Positions 1-8,726 of a DNA stretch of 64,000 nt are shown here, one piece after another. A program made the position numbers and the translations under genes. The first letter of the stretch is position 1; the number at the start of each line of letters is the position of its first letter. The notes below the pieces were generated by a model that worked only from the letters and a program-made list of their open reading frames with translations, had not been told where the DNA came from and did not search any database. This DNA comes from Chitinophagaceae bacterium UBA2375 (lineage in GTDB: Bacteria > Bacteroidota > Bacteroidia > Chitinophagales > Chitinophagaceae). The stretch covers positions 41,448 to 105,447 of the forward strand of contig DDTB01000016.1 in assembly GCA_002343985.1 (NCBI GenBank), given 5' to 3'.

Positions 1-395
1 GATAAGCAACAAATGATGCCGGGATATTTATTAGCCAACTCTATCAGCCGGTTGATTTTTTCCTGGTTCGATATGATGTTTTTGTCTAATTGTTCTTCGC
101 TGTACACGCCGCCGCCCCATGGGCACCCGAAATTATTTCGCTCCGCTTCAATGTAGGCGCCAAGCATCAACCTGAAATCAAGGTTTTCATTTTTGATGAC
201 ATCAATAACAGTTTGCGCATGCGCGTCAACGTCATACAAACGCAGGTATTGCCAGCGGCCATGGAGGAGGAGCAAATCTTCTTTCACTTCTTCATACGAA
301 GGGTACTGGCCTCCCGGTTGCTGGCCTTCGCGGAAGCCAGAATAACAAATGGCCCTGCCGGGTGGCAGTTGATAGCGGTCGAAAAAATTCGTCAT
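1..395 (-). CDS. Glycoside hydrolase family 17-like protein, partial (3' end beyond window)
   Basis: The first 131 codons are present and the rest lies beyond the left edge. The N-terminus reads MTNFFDRYQLPPGRAICYSG and continues with a YPSYEEVKEDLLLL segment and an LRLYDVDAHA strand, the layout of the first barrel strands of GH17-type glucanases. No signal peptide is visible, so a cytoplasmic location is inferred. Its ATG overlaps the stop of the upstream GH17 gene by one base (TAATG), which points to translational coupling. The catalytic glutamates would lie outside the window, so activity cannot be judged. It is a second, divergent GH17 next to a complete one. Confidence 0.7.
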   Translation of the reverse strand, partial: MTNFFDRYQLPPGRAICYSGFREGQQPGGQYPSYEEVKEDLLLLHGRWQYLRLYDVDAHAQTVIDVIKNENLDFRLMLGAYIEAERNNFGCPWGGGVYSEEQLDKNIISNQEKINRLIELANKYPGIICCL

Positions 396-1291
396 TAGTA
401 TTTCAGCTTTTCGTGTGTGTCCCAAATGCCCCAATATGCGCCCACCGTACCTTCGGAGCCCACTTTCCATGATTCGTCAAATGATGAAAAGTACATGACC
501 GGGATGTTTTCGTTGGCCGACCATAATTGTGTATTGATGAAATAATCCCTCGCGTGTTTTTTTGAGGGTACGGCGCCTTGCAGGCTTTCCCCTTCACTGG
601 GCCATCCCGTTTCCGTGATGATTACCGGCCGGTTGCCCGCCGCTGATTTTGCCTGCGCGTACATTTGTTTCATGTATTCAAGCGATTGTTCAAACGGGCA
701 ACCTTCCCAAAAGGGATAACAATTACAGAGTACCATATCACAGGCTTCCGTAATCGCGGGCCTTTCGGTGAATTCATAATATGCGTCCACATATCCTACA
801 GGTATGCCCGGCAGCGCGGCTTTCACTTCGCGGATGTACTGCAGCAACTGTTCTTCGGTCAGGTCCTTTCTGTACAGCACTTCATTGCCCACCGCGGCAA
901 CATCAACATATCCGTTTTTGGCAAGGTTGATGAGGGCTTGTATTTCGATCCTGTTTTTTTCTTCGTCTTTACCCAGCCATGCACCCACGAGGGTTTTCAT
1001 GTTCATTTGTTTGGCCAGTATGGGCACCCATTCATTGCCTTCGATGCAGGAGAAGGAGCGAACCCATTTGGTATGCGGCCGCAGGATGCTGAGGCGGCGT
1101 TTCACCTGTGCTTCGGTGATGATATCTCCTGGCTTTTGCCCTTCTTCATACAAAGAGAAACAAAACCCGTGCACACCGTTTTGCATGATTTCAGCGAAGA
1201 GTTGCTGCAGGGCTTCTTCGCTTTCACCGGCTACATAGCTGCTGTCGGCATCGGGCCGGAGCGAGAGTGTATAATCTTTCCTGAACGACAT
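395..1291 (-). CDS. GH17 beta-1,3-glucan hydrolase (probable exo-type)
   Basis: A 298-residue protein with both GH17 catalytic signatures: the acid/base in VAAVGNEVLYR (E137) and the nucleophile in VIITETGWPSEG (E227). GH17 enzymes hydrolyse beta-1,3-glucans. There is no signal peptide, so it probably acts on imported laminari-oligosaccharides in the cytoplasm. The start lies 19 bases after the stop of the symporter gene, and the stop overlaps the next GH17 start (TAATG). Exo versus endo action and the exact linkage cannot be read from the sequence; the single-domain form, cytoplasmic location and neighbouring phosphorylase favour trimming of short oligosaccharides. Confidence 0.88.
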   Translation of the reverse strand: MSFRKDYTLSLRPDADSSYVAGESEEALQQLFAEIMQNGVHGFCFSLYEEGQKPGDIITEAQVKRRLSILRPHTKWVRSFSCIEGNEWVPILAKQMNMKTLVGAWLGKDEEKNRIEIQALINLAKNGYVDVAAVGNEVLYRKDLTEEQLLQYIREVKAALPGIPVGYVDAYYEFTERPAITEACDMVLCNCYPFWEGCPFEQSLEYMKQMYAQAKSAAGNRPVIITETGWPSEGESLQGAVPSKKHARDYFINTQLWSANENIPVMYFSSFDESWKVGSEGTVGAYWGIWDTHEKLKY

Positions 1292-1310
1292 GATGTTGAA
1301 TTTTTAATGG

Positions 1311-2741
1311 TTATAGTTCACCCCTGCGGCGTACAAGCTCCTGTTTGATCTCGCGGGCTTTTTCTTCCGACAGGTCGTAGCGCCACATCACCCAAATAGC
1401 CAGGGCGGCGGTTACCACGGGTATAACGATATCGGCTATACGAAGATTCATGATGGTGGCGGCAGATTGCTCTGTTAGCGACTGGTCGAAGCCCACCACT
1501 TTCAGCACCCAGCCTCCGAGTACGAGCGCGAGGCCCTGTCCCAATTTGACCATCCACCAGTAGATGGCGCCAAAAGTGCCTTCTTTGCGGGGCATGCCGT
1601 TGTAGAGTTCATCGAGGTCGCAAACATCAGCGGTCATGCTCATCATTAATGTGAAAAGGCCCCCGATGCCAAACGACATCAATGGAATGGGAATAAACAT
1701 CATCCAGGGCTGTCCGGGTGTAAAGCCCCACCACTTCAACGCGTACCCGAAAATGGAAATGATGGTGGATATGATGAATGCCTTCCGCTTACCCCATTTC
1801 CTGGCCATATATGAAATGATTGGGATGACGAGGAATGCCGTAGTAAAGGCGCTGATGGTTGAGAACCAGGCCGGCCATGTGCCCGCGCTGCCATAGTCGC
1901 CGCGGAACAGGTAAAAGACGATGATGAAGTAACTGAATGAAGCCACTACCTGGAAGCCGTTGAATACCAAGAAAGTGGCGCCGCAGAGTTTCATGAAAGG
2001 TTTGTTGCGGGTGATGTTCACCATATTCCGGAACAATTCTTTCAGGTTCGACATGATGTTTTTGATCGAAAGTTCCGCCCTGTTTTGCAGGTGCGTCTGG
2101 TCAACCTCTTTGCAGAAAATCGCGGGAAGCACACCCAGCAGGATGCAGATTGAACCTACGATGATAGAGAGTTTGCGGACGCCTTCAGCCTGAGTGTTGA
2201 ATATATCCGGATCGGCAATGATGACCCAGAACCAGGGAACAATCATCCATGCGATTTGCCCGATGGTTTGCGAAAATGCCATCAATCTTGTGCGTTCGTT
2301 GTAATCGGATGACATTTCATAACCAAGTCCGATCAATGGTGTGGAGAAGATGGTATTGGCCGTAAGGTAAACCAAAGAGAGAATCAGGAAATACCAGAAA
2401 TTATACCATTGGGTGTTGGTGGGATCGAGTTGCCATAGTAATGCAAACAATATCCCGCAAAAGATGGCGCCGATAAAAATGTATGGCCTGCGGCGTCCCC
2501 AGCGTGATTGCGTATTGTCTGATATGAAACCCATGATCGGGTCTGTGATGGCGTCGTAGATGCGGGGCAAGCCACCGAGCAAGCCTGCAAGAAAGGGGTC
2601 CATGCCAAATGCCGTGAGCAGGAAAAAACTAAAAACACCCAATGCGCCCGGTAGCAGGTTGTTGACGAGGTGCCCCGACCCGAATGCGAGCTTTTGTACA
2701 AATGGTACCTTATCGGAATGCTTGCTTGATGGGTTTGTCAT
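1311..2741 (-). CDS. MFS sugar symporter of the GPH (MelB-like) family
   Basis: A 476-residue, about 12-helix inner-membrane protein. The segment PRIYDAITDPIMGFISDNT followed by SRWGRRRPYIFIGA is the hallmark of glycoside-pentoside-hexuronide:cation symporters, including the Asp residues of helix 2 and the Arg-rich loop 2-3. GPH proteins import glycosides with H+ or Na+. It sits 6 bases after the GH30 gene and 19 before GH17, so import of beta-glucan oligosaccharides from the periplasm to the cytoplasmic GH17 and phosphorylase is the natural inference. Substrate assignment rests on context alone. Confidence 0.85.
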   Translation of the reverse strand: MTNPSSKHSDKVPFVQKLAFGSGHLVNNLLPGALGVFSFFLLTAFGMDPFLAGLLGGLPRIYDAITDPIMGFISDNTQSRWGRRRPYIFIGAIFCGILFALLWQLDPTNTQWYNFWYFLILSLVYLTANTIFSTPLIGLGYEMSSDYNERTRLMAFSQTIGQIAWMIVPWFWVIIADPDIFNTQAEGVRKLSIIVGSICILLGVLPAIFCKEVDQTHLQNRAELSIKNIMSNLKELFRNMVNITRNKPFMKLCGATFLVFNGFQVVASFSYFIIVFYLFRGDYGSAGTWPAWFSTISAFTTAFLVIPIISYMARKWGKRKAFIISTIISIFGYALKWWGFTPGQPWMMFIPIPLMSFGIGGLFTLMMSMTADVCDLDELYNGMPRKEGTFGAIYWWMVKLGQGLALVLGGWVLKVVGFDQSLTEQSAATIMNLRIADIVIPVVTAALAIWVMWRYDLSEEKAREIKQELVRRRGEL

Positions 2742-2747
2742 GATCTT

Positions 2748-4256
2748 TTATTTTTTTGGTTGCATCAGGATGGTTTGAAGTGATTTGCCGGAAAGCATGG
2801 TATTTGTTTGCATGTCATGTACGGAGACATGCACCGGTATGTCTTTGTCGCCGGGATTAAAGAGAATGACGGCAATTGATCCATCGGGGTTTTGCGCGGC
2901 TGTCATGCTGATATTCGGGTCGGGGTTATCAAACCCAATCCGCACGGCGCCCGGACGGATGTATTTGCTGAAATGCGCCATGGTATAGTAAAGCGGCGTG
3001 AAATAAATTTCGTCGGCTTCAGGGTCAACAATAACGGGGGCAACGCACCAGTTCTTAAACCAGTTAGGCCCACCTTGTTTATCGAGCACCATGTTCCAGT
3101 CGACCCAGCCATCCACATAATGATTCAGGCACCCAATAATATCATTCGCATACCTGAACACAGGTGTATATTTTGGGTGCAGGTGTTTTTCCTTTTCTGA
3201 AGCCCAATCCCAGCCCCAGTCGGTGGCTTCCGCTTTCCAGTACCAGGCATCATCTTTCCATTTGGGTACTTCCGCGTCTACGCATGCTTCGGTGTTGATG
3301 AGGTGTTTGCCCGGTGCGAGTTTGTGTGTATGATCCAGTGAAGCGGGGAAGTAATCATAGGTGCTGGCATACCAATGCACCGCCATGCCGCCCAGGTATG
3401 ACGAGGCTTTGGGGTCACCGAGCAGGATGTTGGCCCAGCGTTCCAGTTCTTCGCCCCTGTTTTGGTCATATCCCAGGATCACGATGTCTGATAGGCCTTC
3501 GGCATGCAATTTGGGGCCGAGGTAGTCGCGCACGAAGTCGCGCATTTCTTCAGGCGTGAAGTGCATGCTTTCCCAGTTATTGCTGTTGCCCAGGGGCTCG
3601 TTTTCAACGGTAATGCCCCAGATGGGTATGCCTTGTGCGCGGTATGCTTTGATGTATTTAGAGAAGTAGAGCGCCCATGTATCGCGGTATTCAGGCAACA
3701 GTTTACCGCCGCGCCAATCGTTATTGTCTTTCATCCAGGGTGGCGCCGTCCATGGGGAAGCAATAATCTTGAAGCCGTCCACTGATGTTTTCATGGCATC
3801 CTGTATCATAGGGATGAGGTCGTTTGCATCTGCGTCTATGCTAAACTGTTGTAATGATTTATCGCCGGGTGTCATCGCATACGCGTACTGGCTAAGGGAA
3901 AAATCGCAGGAATTGATATGTGTCCGGGTTAAGGAATAGTTGGCGCCTTCCCGGCTGAAATATGCGTTTACAATTTTTTCCCTGTTTGGTTTGCTCAGCC
4001 TGTTGAGCAGGTGGGCCGAGGCTTCGGTGAAAGAGCCGCCAAAACCGGTGATGGCCTGGAAGCGTTTTTCGGGCAAAATGTTTATTTGGCGTGCCCCCGG
4101 AATTTTTACGCCCGGTTGCAGGGTTTGCATGTTCCTGCCGGCGGCCGATGTTTCCACGATCTGCACGGTGGATTGTGCCTGAGTTGTGTTGTTGATCAAC
4201 ATACAAAATGGTATGATGGCGGTTGCCGTTAGCCGGTGTATCATGCTTGTCTTCAT
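2748..4256 (-). CDS. Exported GH30-family beta-glucanase/glucosidase
   Basis: A 502-residue protein with a Sec signal peptide (about residues 1-28, ending TTQAQ). The GH30 TIM barrel starts at FQAITGFGGSFTEASA. The acid/base lies in ITVENEP (E220) and the nucleophile in HLINTEACVD (E323). A short C-terminal beta-sandwich is typical of the family. GH30 members include glucosylceramidase-like beta-glucosidases and beta-1,6-glucanases; beside GH16, GH17 and a beta-glucan phosphorylase, removal of beta-1,6 branches from laminarin in the periplasm is the likely role. The start codon overlaps the upstream stop by four bases (ATGA). The subfamily was not determined. Confidence 0.88.
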   Translation of the reverse strand: MKTSMIHRLTATAIIPFCMLINNTTQAQSTVQIVETSAAGRNMQTLQPGVKIPGARQINILPEKRFQAITGFGGSFTEASAHLLNRLSKPNREKIVNAYFSREGANYSLTRTHINSCDFSLSQYAYAMTPGDKSLQQFSIDADANDLIPMIQDAMKTSVDGFKIIASPWTAPPWMKDNNDWRGGKLLPEYRDTWALYFSKYIKAYRAQGIPIWGITVENEPLGNSNNWESMHFTPEEMRDFVRDYLGPKLHAEGLSDIVILGYDQNRGEELERWANILLGDPKASSYLGGMAVHWYASTYDYFPASLDHTHKLAPGKHLINTEACVDAEVPKWKDDAWYWKAEATDWGWDWASEKEKHLHPKYTPVFRYANDIIGCLNHYVDGWVDWNMVLDKQGGPNWFKNWCVAPVIVDPEADEIYFTPLYYTMAHFSKYIRPGAVRIGFDNPDPNISMTAAQNPDGSIAVILFNPGDKDIPVHVSVHDMQTNTMLSGKSLQTILMQPKK

Positions 4257-7200
4257 TCGTTTGTGATAGATGTGGATGGATGAATGAATACCCTGATGAT
4301 GCTGATTTCGCCCCTTCGCTCAAACACGGAAGCGCTTTGTACAGGCGGCAATTCCCTTCCTTCAAAGCTTTCCGTATTGCCAATGGAATATTCAACAATG
4401 ATGGATTCATGATTGCTCCAATCATATATCACAGGAACCTGGCAGATGCTGAACATGAGTTGGCCGCCTTGTAAGCGGACTTGCTGCCATTTCCCGGATA
4501 CATCCACATAAGAAACTGTTTCATCGTTTTTTATGCATTCATCTTTTTGCAACAGGAATGGGTCAAATCGGAGCTTTCCCTCATGGATTTGGATACCCAA
4601 TTCGCCATAGCGGCAGATGATGTCTTCTTTCACCTGTCCAGTCATGCCCGGTTGCTGCGCGCCTTTGTGTAAGGGCGTATGGGAGTATGGGTCTGAAGGA
4701 AATGCGCCATACAGGGCCGGTGATTTATGTAAGCCGATACCTTCCTGGATCTCATAGTAGTGGGCGATCAATTGTCGCATTGTGTCCTTGTCGGCCCCTT
4801 CATGCACTGCACGCATGCAGGTTTCCTGCACGGCAAGCAGGAGCTTCGACACCATGTGCCAGTAAATGGAACCCAGGCCTTCATAAGCAAAGAAAGTGCC
4901 TGACCGGCCGGTGAATTCTTTATGGTTGAATACTTCTTCAAACAAGCCGAGCAGAAAACTTTTTTCATTTTTGACCAAGTCCCGGTAGGGCCCTCCCAGG
5001 TTTTCCAGGGCGACTTCCAGGTCTGCTGCATTCCGGAAATTACCGTTGAACCGCATAGTGCCATGCGTATCTTTTTCCATTATCACACGATTGCCATCTG
5101 CCAGCAGTTTTGAAACTAACGGTGACGATTGTACGCTTTCAACGCTGAATGTATTTTTCTGCAGGAACCCGGGCAGTTCTTTATTGGGATAGAGCAGGTA
5201 GCTGTATTGGTCCGGACGGAACAAGCTGCTTTTTTTCAGCGCATCGAGCACATGCAGGCTTTCTGATGCCGACAGGTAGCCGGAGCTGAGAACAGCCACT
5301 TGTCCTTCCAGCATTTCAGGCAAATGGCTGACCCCGGCTTCCTGGCCATGAATGGATAATAAGTTATAGGTATGGTATAAGCCATCCGTTCTTTTGTTGG
5401 CATTAATGGCTTGTTCAAGGAAACTGAGGGCGTCCCGGAAAAATATTTGCAGTTCATCGGTGTTGATGATGCTTGTTTGTCCGCTAAAACTGTTTGTATA
5501 AATACCCTCGCGGTAATCGCTTGCGGCTTGCCCCAGGAGGTCGAGCATCTCTTTCCGGGTGCAATTGGACAAGCCTTTTTCCAGGGCGGGTTTGTATTTC
5601 TGGAAAGCCGATGCAATGTGGCCCAGGCAATGTTTCAGTTCGGCGGATAATGCAATGGATTTGCCTGCGTGCGATTCCCAGATAGGATTGAAGAAAGTCA
5701 GGAACCTGCGCAGGTAGTATAGCGTCACCATCGATAGGCCATTGCCCACCAGCGCGTTGTTCGCGTCATTCCATTCGGGGCGTTGCGTGTTCATCCAGAT
5801 GCCGGCACCGGGCACAAAATTTGAGAGTTTGGCTAATACAGTTGCCAGGATTTTTTCGGTGAAAGATACTTCGTGGATTTTGCCTGTGGCATTGAGGAGC
5901 AATGCGGCATCAGCACCCAATGATTTTTTCCGTTCCAGGATTTTCTTTTCCTGCAGGTGATCGAAGAGGATGCTGTCTTTAGGGTTTTTCAATATTTCCC
6001 GGTAGGGCTTTATCCGGTATGGTACATGCGCATATACAAAGCCGGATTGTGTGAGCATCTTGCTCATAGTCTGCGGGCGGTACGCTTGTAAAAATTCCAG
6101 GAATTTGAGCAGGTAAATGATTTGATGATCGCCCCAGTAGCCGATGTACGACCAGGGGTTATCGGCTTCAATGGTTTCCCAGTCAAAGCCATCCTTGGTT
6201 ACGCGGTAAGGGTTGTACCCGTCAAATGTTGACGCGTTCAGGAATTTATATATCATTCCTTCAATAAACGCGGGATAGGCATAAGAGAGGGCTTCCCAGT
6301 TTTGAAAGATATCGCGCCAGTTGCCCTGGTAATCTAAAATCTTTGAACCATCTGTTTCGTTGCGGGTGTTGATGGAAAACTGGTTCCAGGGCCTGCTTGG
6401 GTCGCCGTGGCGCCTGCTGAACGTCAGGGGCAGGTATTCTTTACTTAACCTGATGAACGAAGGATCGGATGCTCTTTGGATGATGGTTTCTAATTCGAAT
6501 AAGGAAAAATTTTCGGGTAACCCTTCAAGAACCGGTTTTGCATTCGTGTATACTTCAGCGTTAGCCTGTCGGAGGTATGCTGTAAAATCCCATTTTTCGA
6601 TCCTGTATTGATCGTCGAATATGCCGCCCCTCATAATATTGAAGAGTACATTCGCGAAATGGCGGCTGTTTTTGAGCCTGTCGGCGCTTTGTTGCAACCC
6701 GTCGGCCGCGGCCACTCTTTTAATTAATTGATCGGTGCCTTTTTGAATATCTGCGAGGATATCTTTTTGCAGGTTTCTGTTGGCTTTTATTTCATCCATG
6801 AGCCGGATGATTGCGGGCTGGCTTTGGTTGACATTCGCGATGACCAGCCACTCTTTTGTGCCGGCTGCTTCCAATACAAAATCGCTCTGTATCAAGTAGG
6901 CCCCTTTTTCGCCTTTCACATCCATTTCTTCACGTACCGGCGACCCCTTCCTGTATGCCTGTAATTGCCTGTTCGATAAAAGATAAACGGGGTTGGGCAA
7001 TCCCATACTCCATGCTATGTTCGCTTTTAAAGCTTCACTGGGCTCTGCTTTGTCCACTATAATCGCGCTGAGGGCGTATAATCCCAGGCCAGCCTCTTTC
7101 TGCAGTTCACTGCGTTTATACGCGTCCGTTAGGTTGCTGACTTTTTGTTGCAGGTCTTGCCCAACGCCATAAGGTAATATATTCTGCAGCCCGTCGATAA

Positions 7201-7711
7201 TGCTGATTTTTTGGGGCTTACCGGAGAGGTTGCTGATGGATGCTTTCCGCACGAACCCATATGTATCGCTGCTGTTCCATTGATACCGGAAGCGCAGTCC
7301 CGCCGCCGGATATATTTCTTCAAACAGGATGGCATTACCCCATCGGCTTTTATACAGGTTGCGTTCCGTTTTGCAGGACGCTTCGCTGCGGATAGAGAAT
7401 GGTTCCCAGGTAATGGTATTTTCTCCATCCTGTATCCGGATGATGGTTTTAGGCCCTGTATGCTCGGCGGAATCAATGAGTTTGTCATCGGTATCGTAAG
7501 GGAACAATGCATAATCAGGATTTTGCCGGCCAGCCGTGATGCCGCCATTGCTGGCCTGGAACAGCCAGTGGTTCGAATCGCTCACCATACTTATGAGGAA
7601 CGGCCGCATGGAATCTGCATGGGGAATTTTATAATACCATTCTCCCTGTATTTCCACTTCAATAAGCTGGTTTGACGGTTGAGTCGCCGGTTTGATGGCA
7701 GTAGTTGACAC
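4253..7711 (-). CDS. Giant GH149-like beta-1,3-glucan phosphorylase
   Basis: A 1152-residue protein with an N-terminal beta-sandwich (about 20-330), a helical (alpha/alpha)6 catalytic barrel (about 350-1000) and a C-terminal cap. This is the plan of GH94/149/161 phosphorylases, and the length suits GH149. The segment QGNWRDIFQNWEAL (462-475), with D467 as probable general acid, and SYIGYWGDHQ (521-530) are the most family-like parts. GH149 enzymes use phosphate to release glucose-1-phosphate from beta-1,3-gluco-oligosaccharides. No signal peptide is present, as expected for a cytoplasmic phosphorylase. The start is GTG; a short weak ATG alternative was not found nearby. Family assignment is from recalled architecture and genomic context, so another GH94-clan phosphorylase remains possible. 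Confidence 0.72.
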   Translation of the reverse strand: MSTTAIKPATQPSNQLIEVEIQGEWYYKIPHADSMRPFLISMVSDSNHWLFQASNGGITAGRQNPDYALFPYDTDDKLIDSAEHTGPKTIIRIQDGENTITWEPFSIRSEASCKTERNLYKSRWGNAILFEEIYPAAGLRFRYQWNSSDTYGFVRKASISNLSGKPQKISIIDGLQNILPYGVGQDLQQKVSNLTDAYKRSELQKEAGLGLYALSAIIVDKAEPSEALKANIAWSMGLPNPVYLLSNRQLQAYRKGSPVREEMDVKGEKGAYLIQSDFVLEAAGTKEWLVIANVNQSQPAIIRLMDEIKANRNLQKDILADIQKGTDQLIKRVAAADGLQQSADRLKNSRHFANVLFNIMRGGIFDDQYRIEKWDFTAYLRQANAEVYTNAKPVLEGLPENFSLFELETIIQRASDPSFIRLSKEYLPLTFSRRHGDPSRPWNQFSINTRNETDGSKILDYQGNWRDIFQNWEALSYAYPAFIEGMIYKFLNASTFDGYNPYRVTKDGFDWETIEADNPWSYIGYWGDHQIIYLLKFLEFLQAYRPQTMSKMLTQSGFVYAHVPYRIKPYREILKNPKDSILFDHLQEKKILERKKSLGADAALLLNATGKIHEVSFTEKILATVLAKLSNFVPGAGIWMNTQRPEWNDANNALVGNGLSMVTLYYLRRFLTFFNPIWESHAGKSIALSAELKHCLGHIASAFQKYKPALEKGLSNCTRKEMLDLLGQAASDYREGIYTNSFSGQTSIINTDELQIFFRDALSFLEQAINANKRTDGLYHTYNLLSIHGQEAGVSHLPEMLEGQVAVLSSGYLSASESLHVLDALKKSSLFRPDQYSYLLYPNKELPGFLQKNTFSVESVQSSPLVSKLLADGNRVIMEKDTHGTMRFNGNFRNAADLEVALENLGGPYRDLVKNEKSFLLGLFEEVFNHKEFTGRSGTFFAYEGLGSIYWHMVSKLLLAVQETCMRAVHEGADKDTMRQLIAHYYEIQEGIGLHKSPALYGAFPSDPYSHTPLHKGAQQPGMTGQVKEDIICRYGELGIQIHEGKLRFDPFLLQKDECIKNDETVSYVDVSGKWQQVRLQGGQLMFSICQVPVIYDWSNHESIIVEYSIGNTESFEGRELPPVQSASVFERRGEISIIRVFIHPSTSITNE

Positions 7712-7751
7712 GGTGCAGTTGATTTACTGATCAAAAATTCAGGCATAACCC

Positions 7752-7787
7752 GGCAGGGCAAGTGATTGAAATCTTCTTTGCCCCGCC
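7752..7787 (-). other. Intercistronic stem-loop between GH16 and phosphorylase genes
   Basis: In the minus-strand transcript a 10-bp stem (GGCGGGGCAA pairing with TTGCCCTGCC, one G-U pair) encloses a 16-base loop. It lies in the 121-base gap after the GH16 stop. No T-run follows, so it is not a typical terminator. A role as an RNA-stability or partial-attenuation element separating surface-protein genes from cytoplasmic genes is an inference. Confidence 0.45.
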
Positions 7788-7832
7788 AGTATTGCAACTG
7801 ATTAAAGCCCTTGTTTGATTTTAGCTACAGGC

Positions 7833-8681
7833 TTAGCGTTGCCTGTACACTTTTACGTAATCCACAATCATGGATTGAGGGAACGGCGTACCTGTTGTGG
7901 GGAAGCCTACGAAGTTTCCGCCCACAGCTACATTCAGGATGATGAAGAATGGCTGGTTGTATACCCATTCTCCGGGAACAGATTCCGGAGTGATGCGCTG
8001 ATAAAGAAAATCATCCACATAGAAATCAATAAAATCAGTACCCCATTCTACAGCATAAATATGGAAGCCTGTATCGAATCGGCCATTGGTCAGCGCGTAT
8101 GATTTTGTAATGGCATTGCCACCGGAATATCCCGGGCCATGTATGCTTCCATGTGTGATGGAAGGCTGCTGGCCCCTTTGCTCCATGATATCAATTTCCC
8201 CGCATTGCGGCCAAGACACGGTATTGAAATTAGCGCCAAGCATCCAGAATGCAGGCCAGATGCCCGGGCCGGTTGGTGTTTTGATCCTGGCTTCAAATCG
8301 CCCGTAAGCCTGGTCGAATAAACCCTGGGTTTTGATACGCGCGGAAGTGAAACCCGAGCCCGCGAAGGATTCACTCCTTGCGGTGATAACGAGGTTGCCG
8401 TTTCCATCCTGCGATACATTCGAAGGGCGGTCAGTATAATATTGCAGTTCGCTGTTGCCCCAGCCATTCGAACCTGTTCCAATATCGAATGACCATTTTG
8501 TGGCATCCGGTGATGATCCCGCTACGCCATCAAATTCATCGCTCCAGGTGAGTTCCCATGTCCGGGCGGGAAGTGTTTGCATGGCATCGCGTGAGCAGCC
8601 CTGGAAAAAGGAAGCAGTTACGATGGCTAATCCGCCGGCTAAGAGCCGGAAACTTTTTTTATTAAAATATATGGCTCGCAT
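7833..8681 (-). CDS. GH16 laminarinase-type endo-beta-glucanase, lipoprotein
   Basis: A 282-residue protein with a lipoprotein signal peptide; the lipobox FFQGC gives Cys29 as the lipidated residue. The GH16 jelly roll follows, starting at LTWSDEFDG. The catalytic signature GEIDIMEQRG carries nucleophile E162, D164 and acid/base E167, with the residue pattern of GH16 laminarinases. It should cut internal beta-1,3 bonds of laminarin at the cell envelope, probably on the outer surface. It follows the carbohydrate-binding lipoprotein gene by 45 bases, in the same direction. Exact linkage preference (beta-1,3 versus mixed-linkage) cannot be fixed from sequence. Confidence 0.92.
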   Translation of the reverse strand: MRAIYFNKKSFRLLAGGLAIVTASFFQGCSRDAMQTLPARTWELTWSDEFDGVAGSSPDATKWSFDIGTGSNGWGNSELQYYTDRPSNVSQDGNGNLVITARSESFAGSGFTSARIKTQGLFDQAYGRFEARIKTPTGPGIWPAFWMLGANFNTVSWPQCGEIDIMEQRGQQPSITHGSIHGPGYSGGNAITKSYALTNGRFDTGFHIYAVEWGTDFIDFYVDDFLYQRITPESVPGEWVYNQPFFIILNVAVGGNFVGFPTTGTPFPQSMIVDYVKVYRQR

Positions 8682-8726
8682 AGTTTTCTTTTTTTGATAA
8701 GTAATAGTCTTTAACCCTGTACATGC

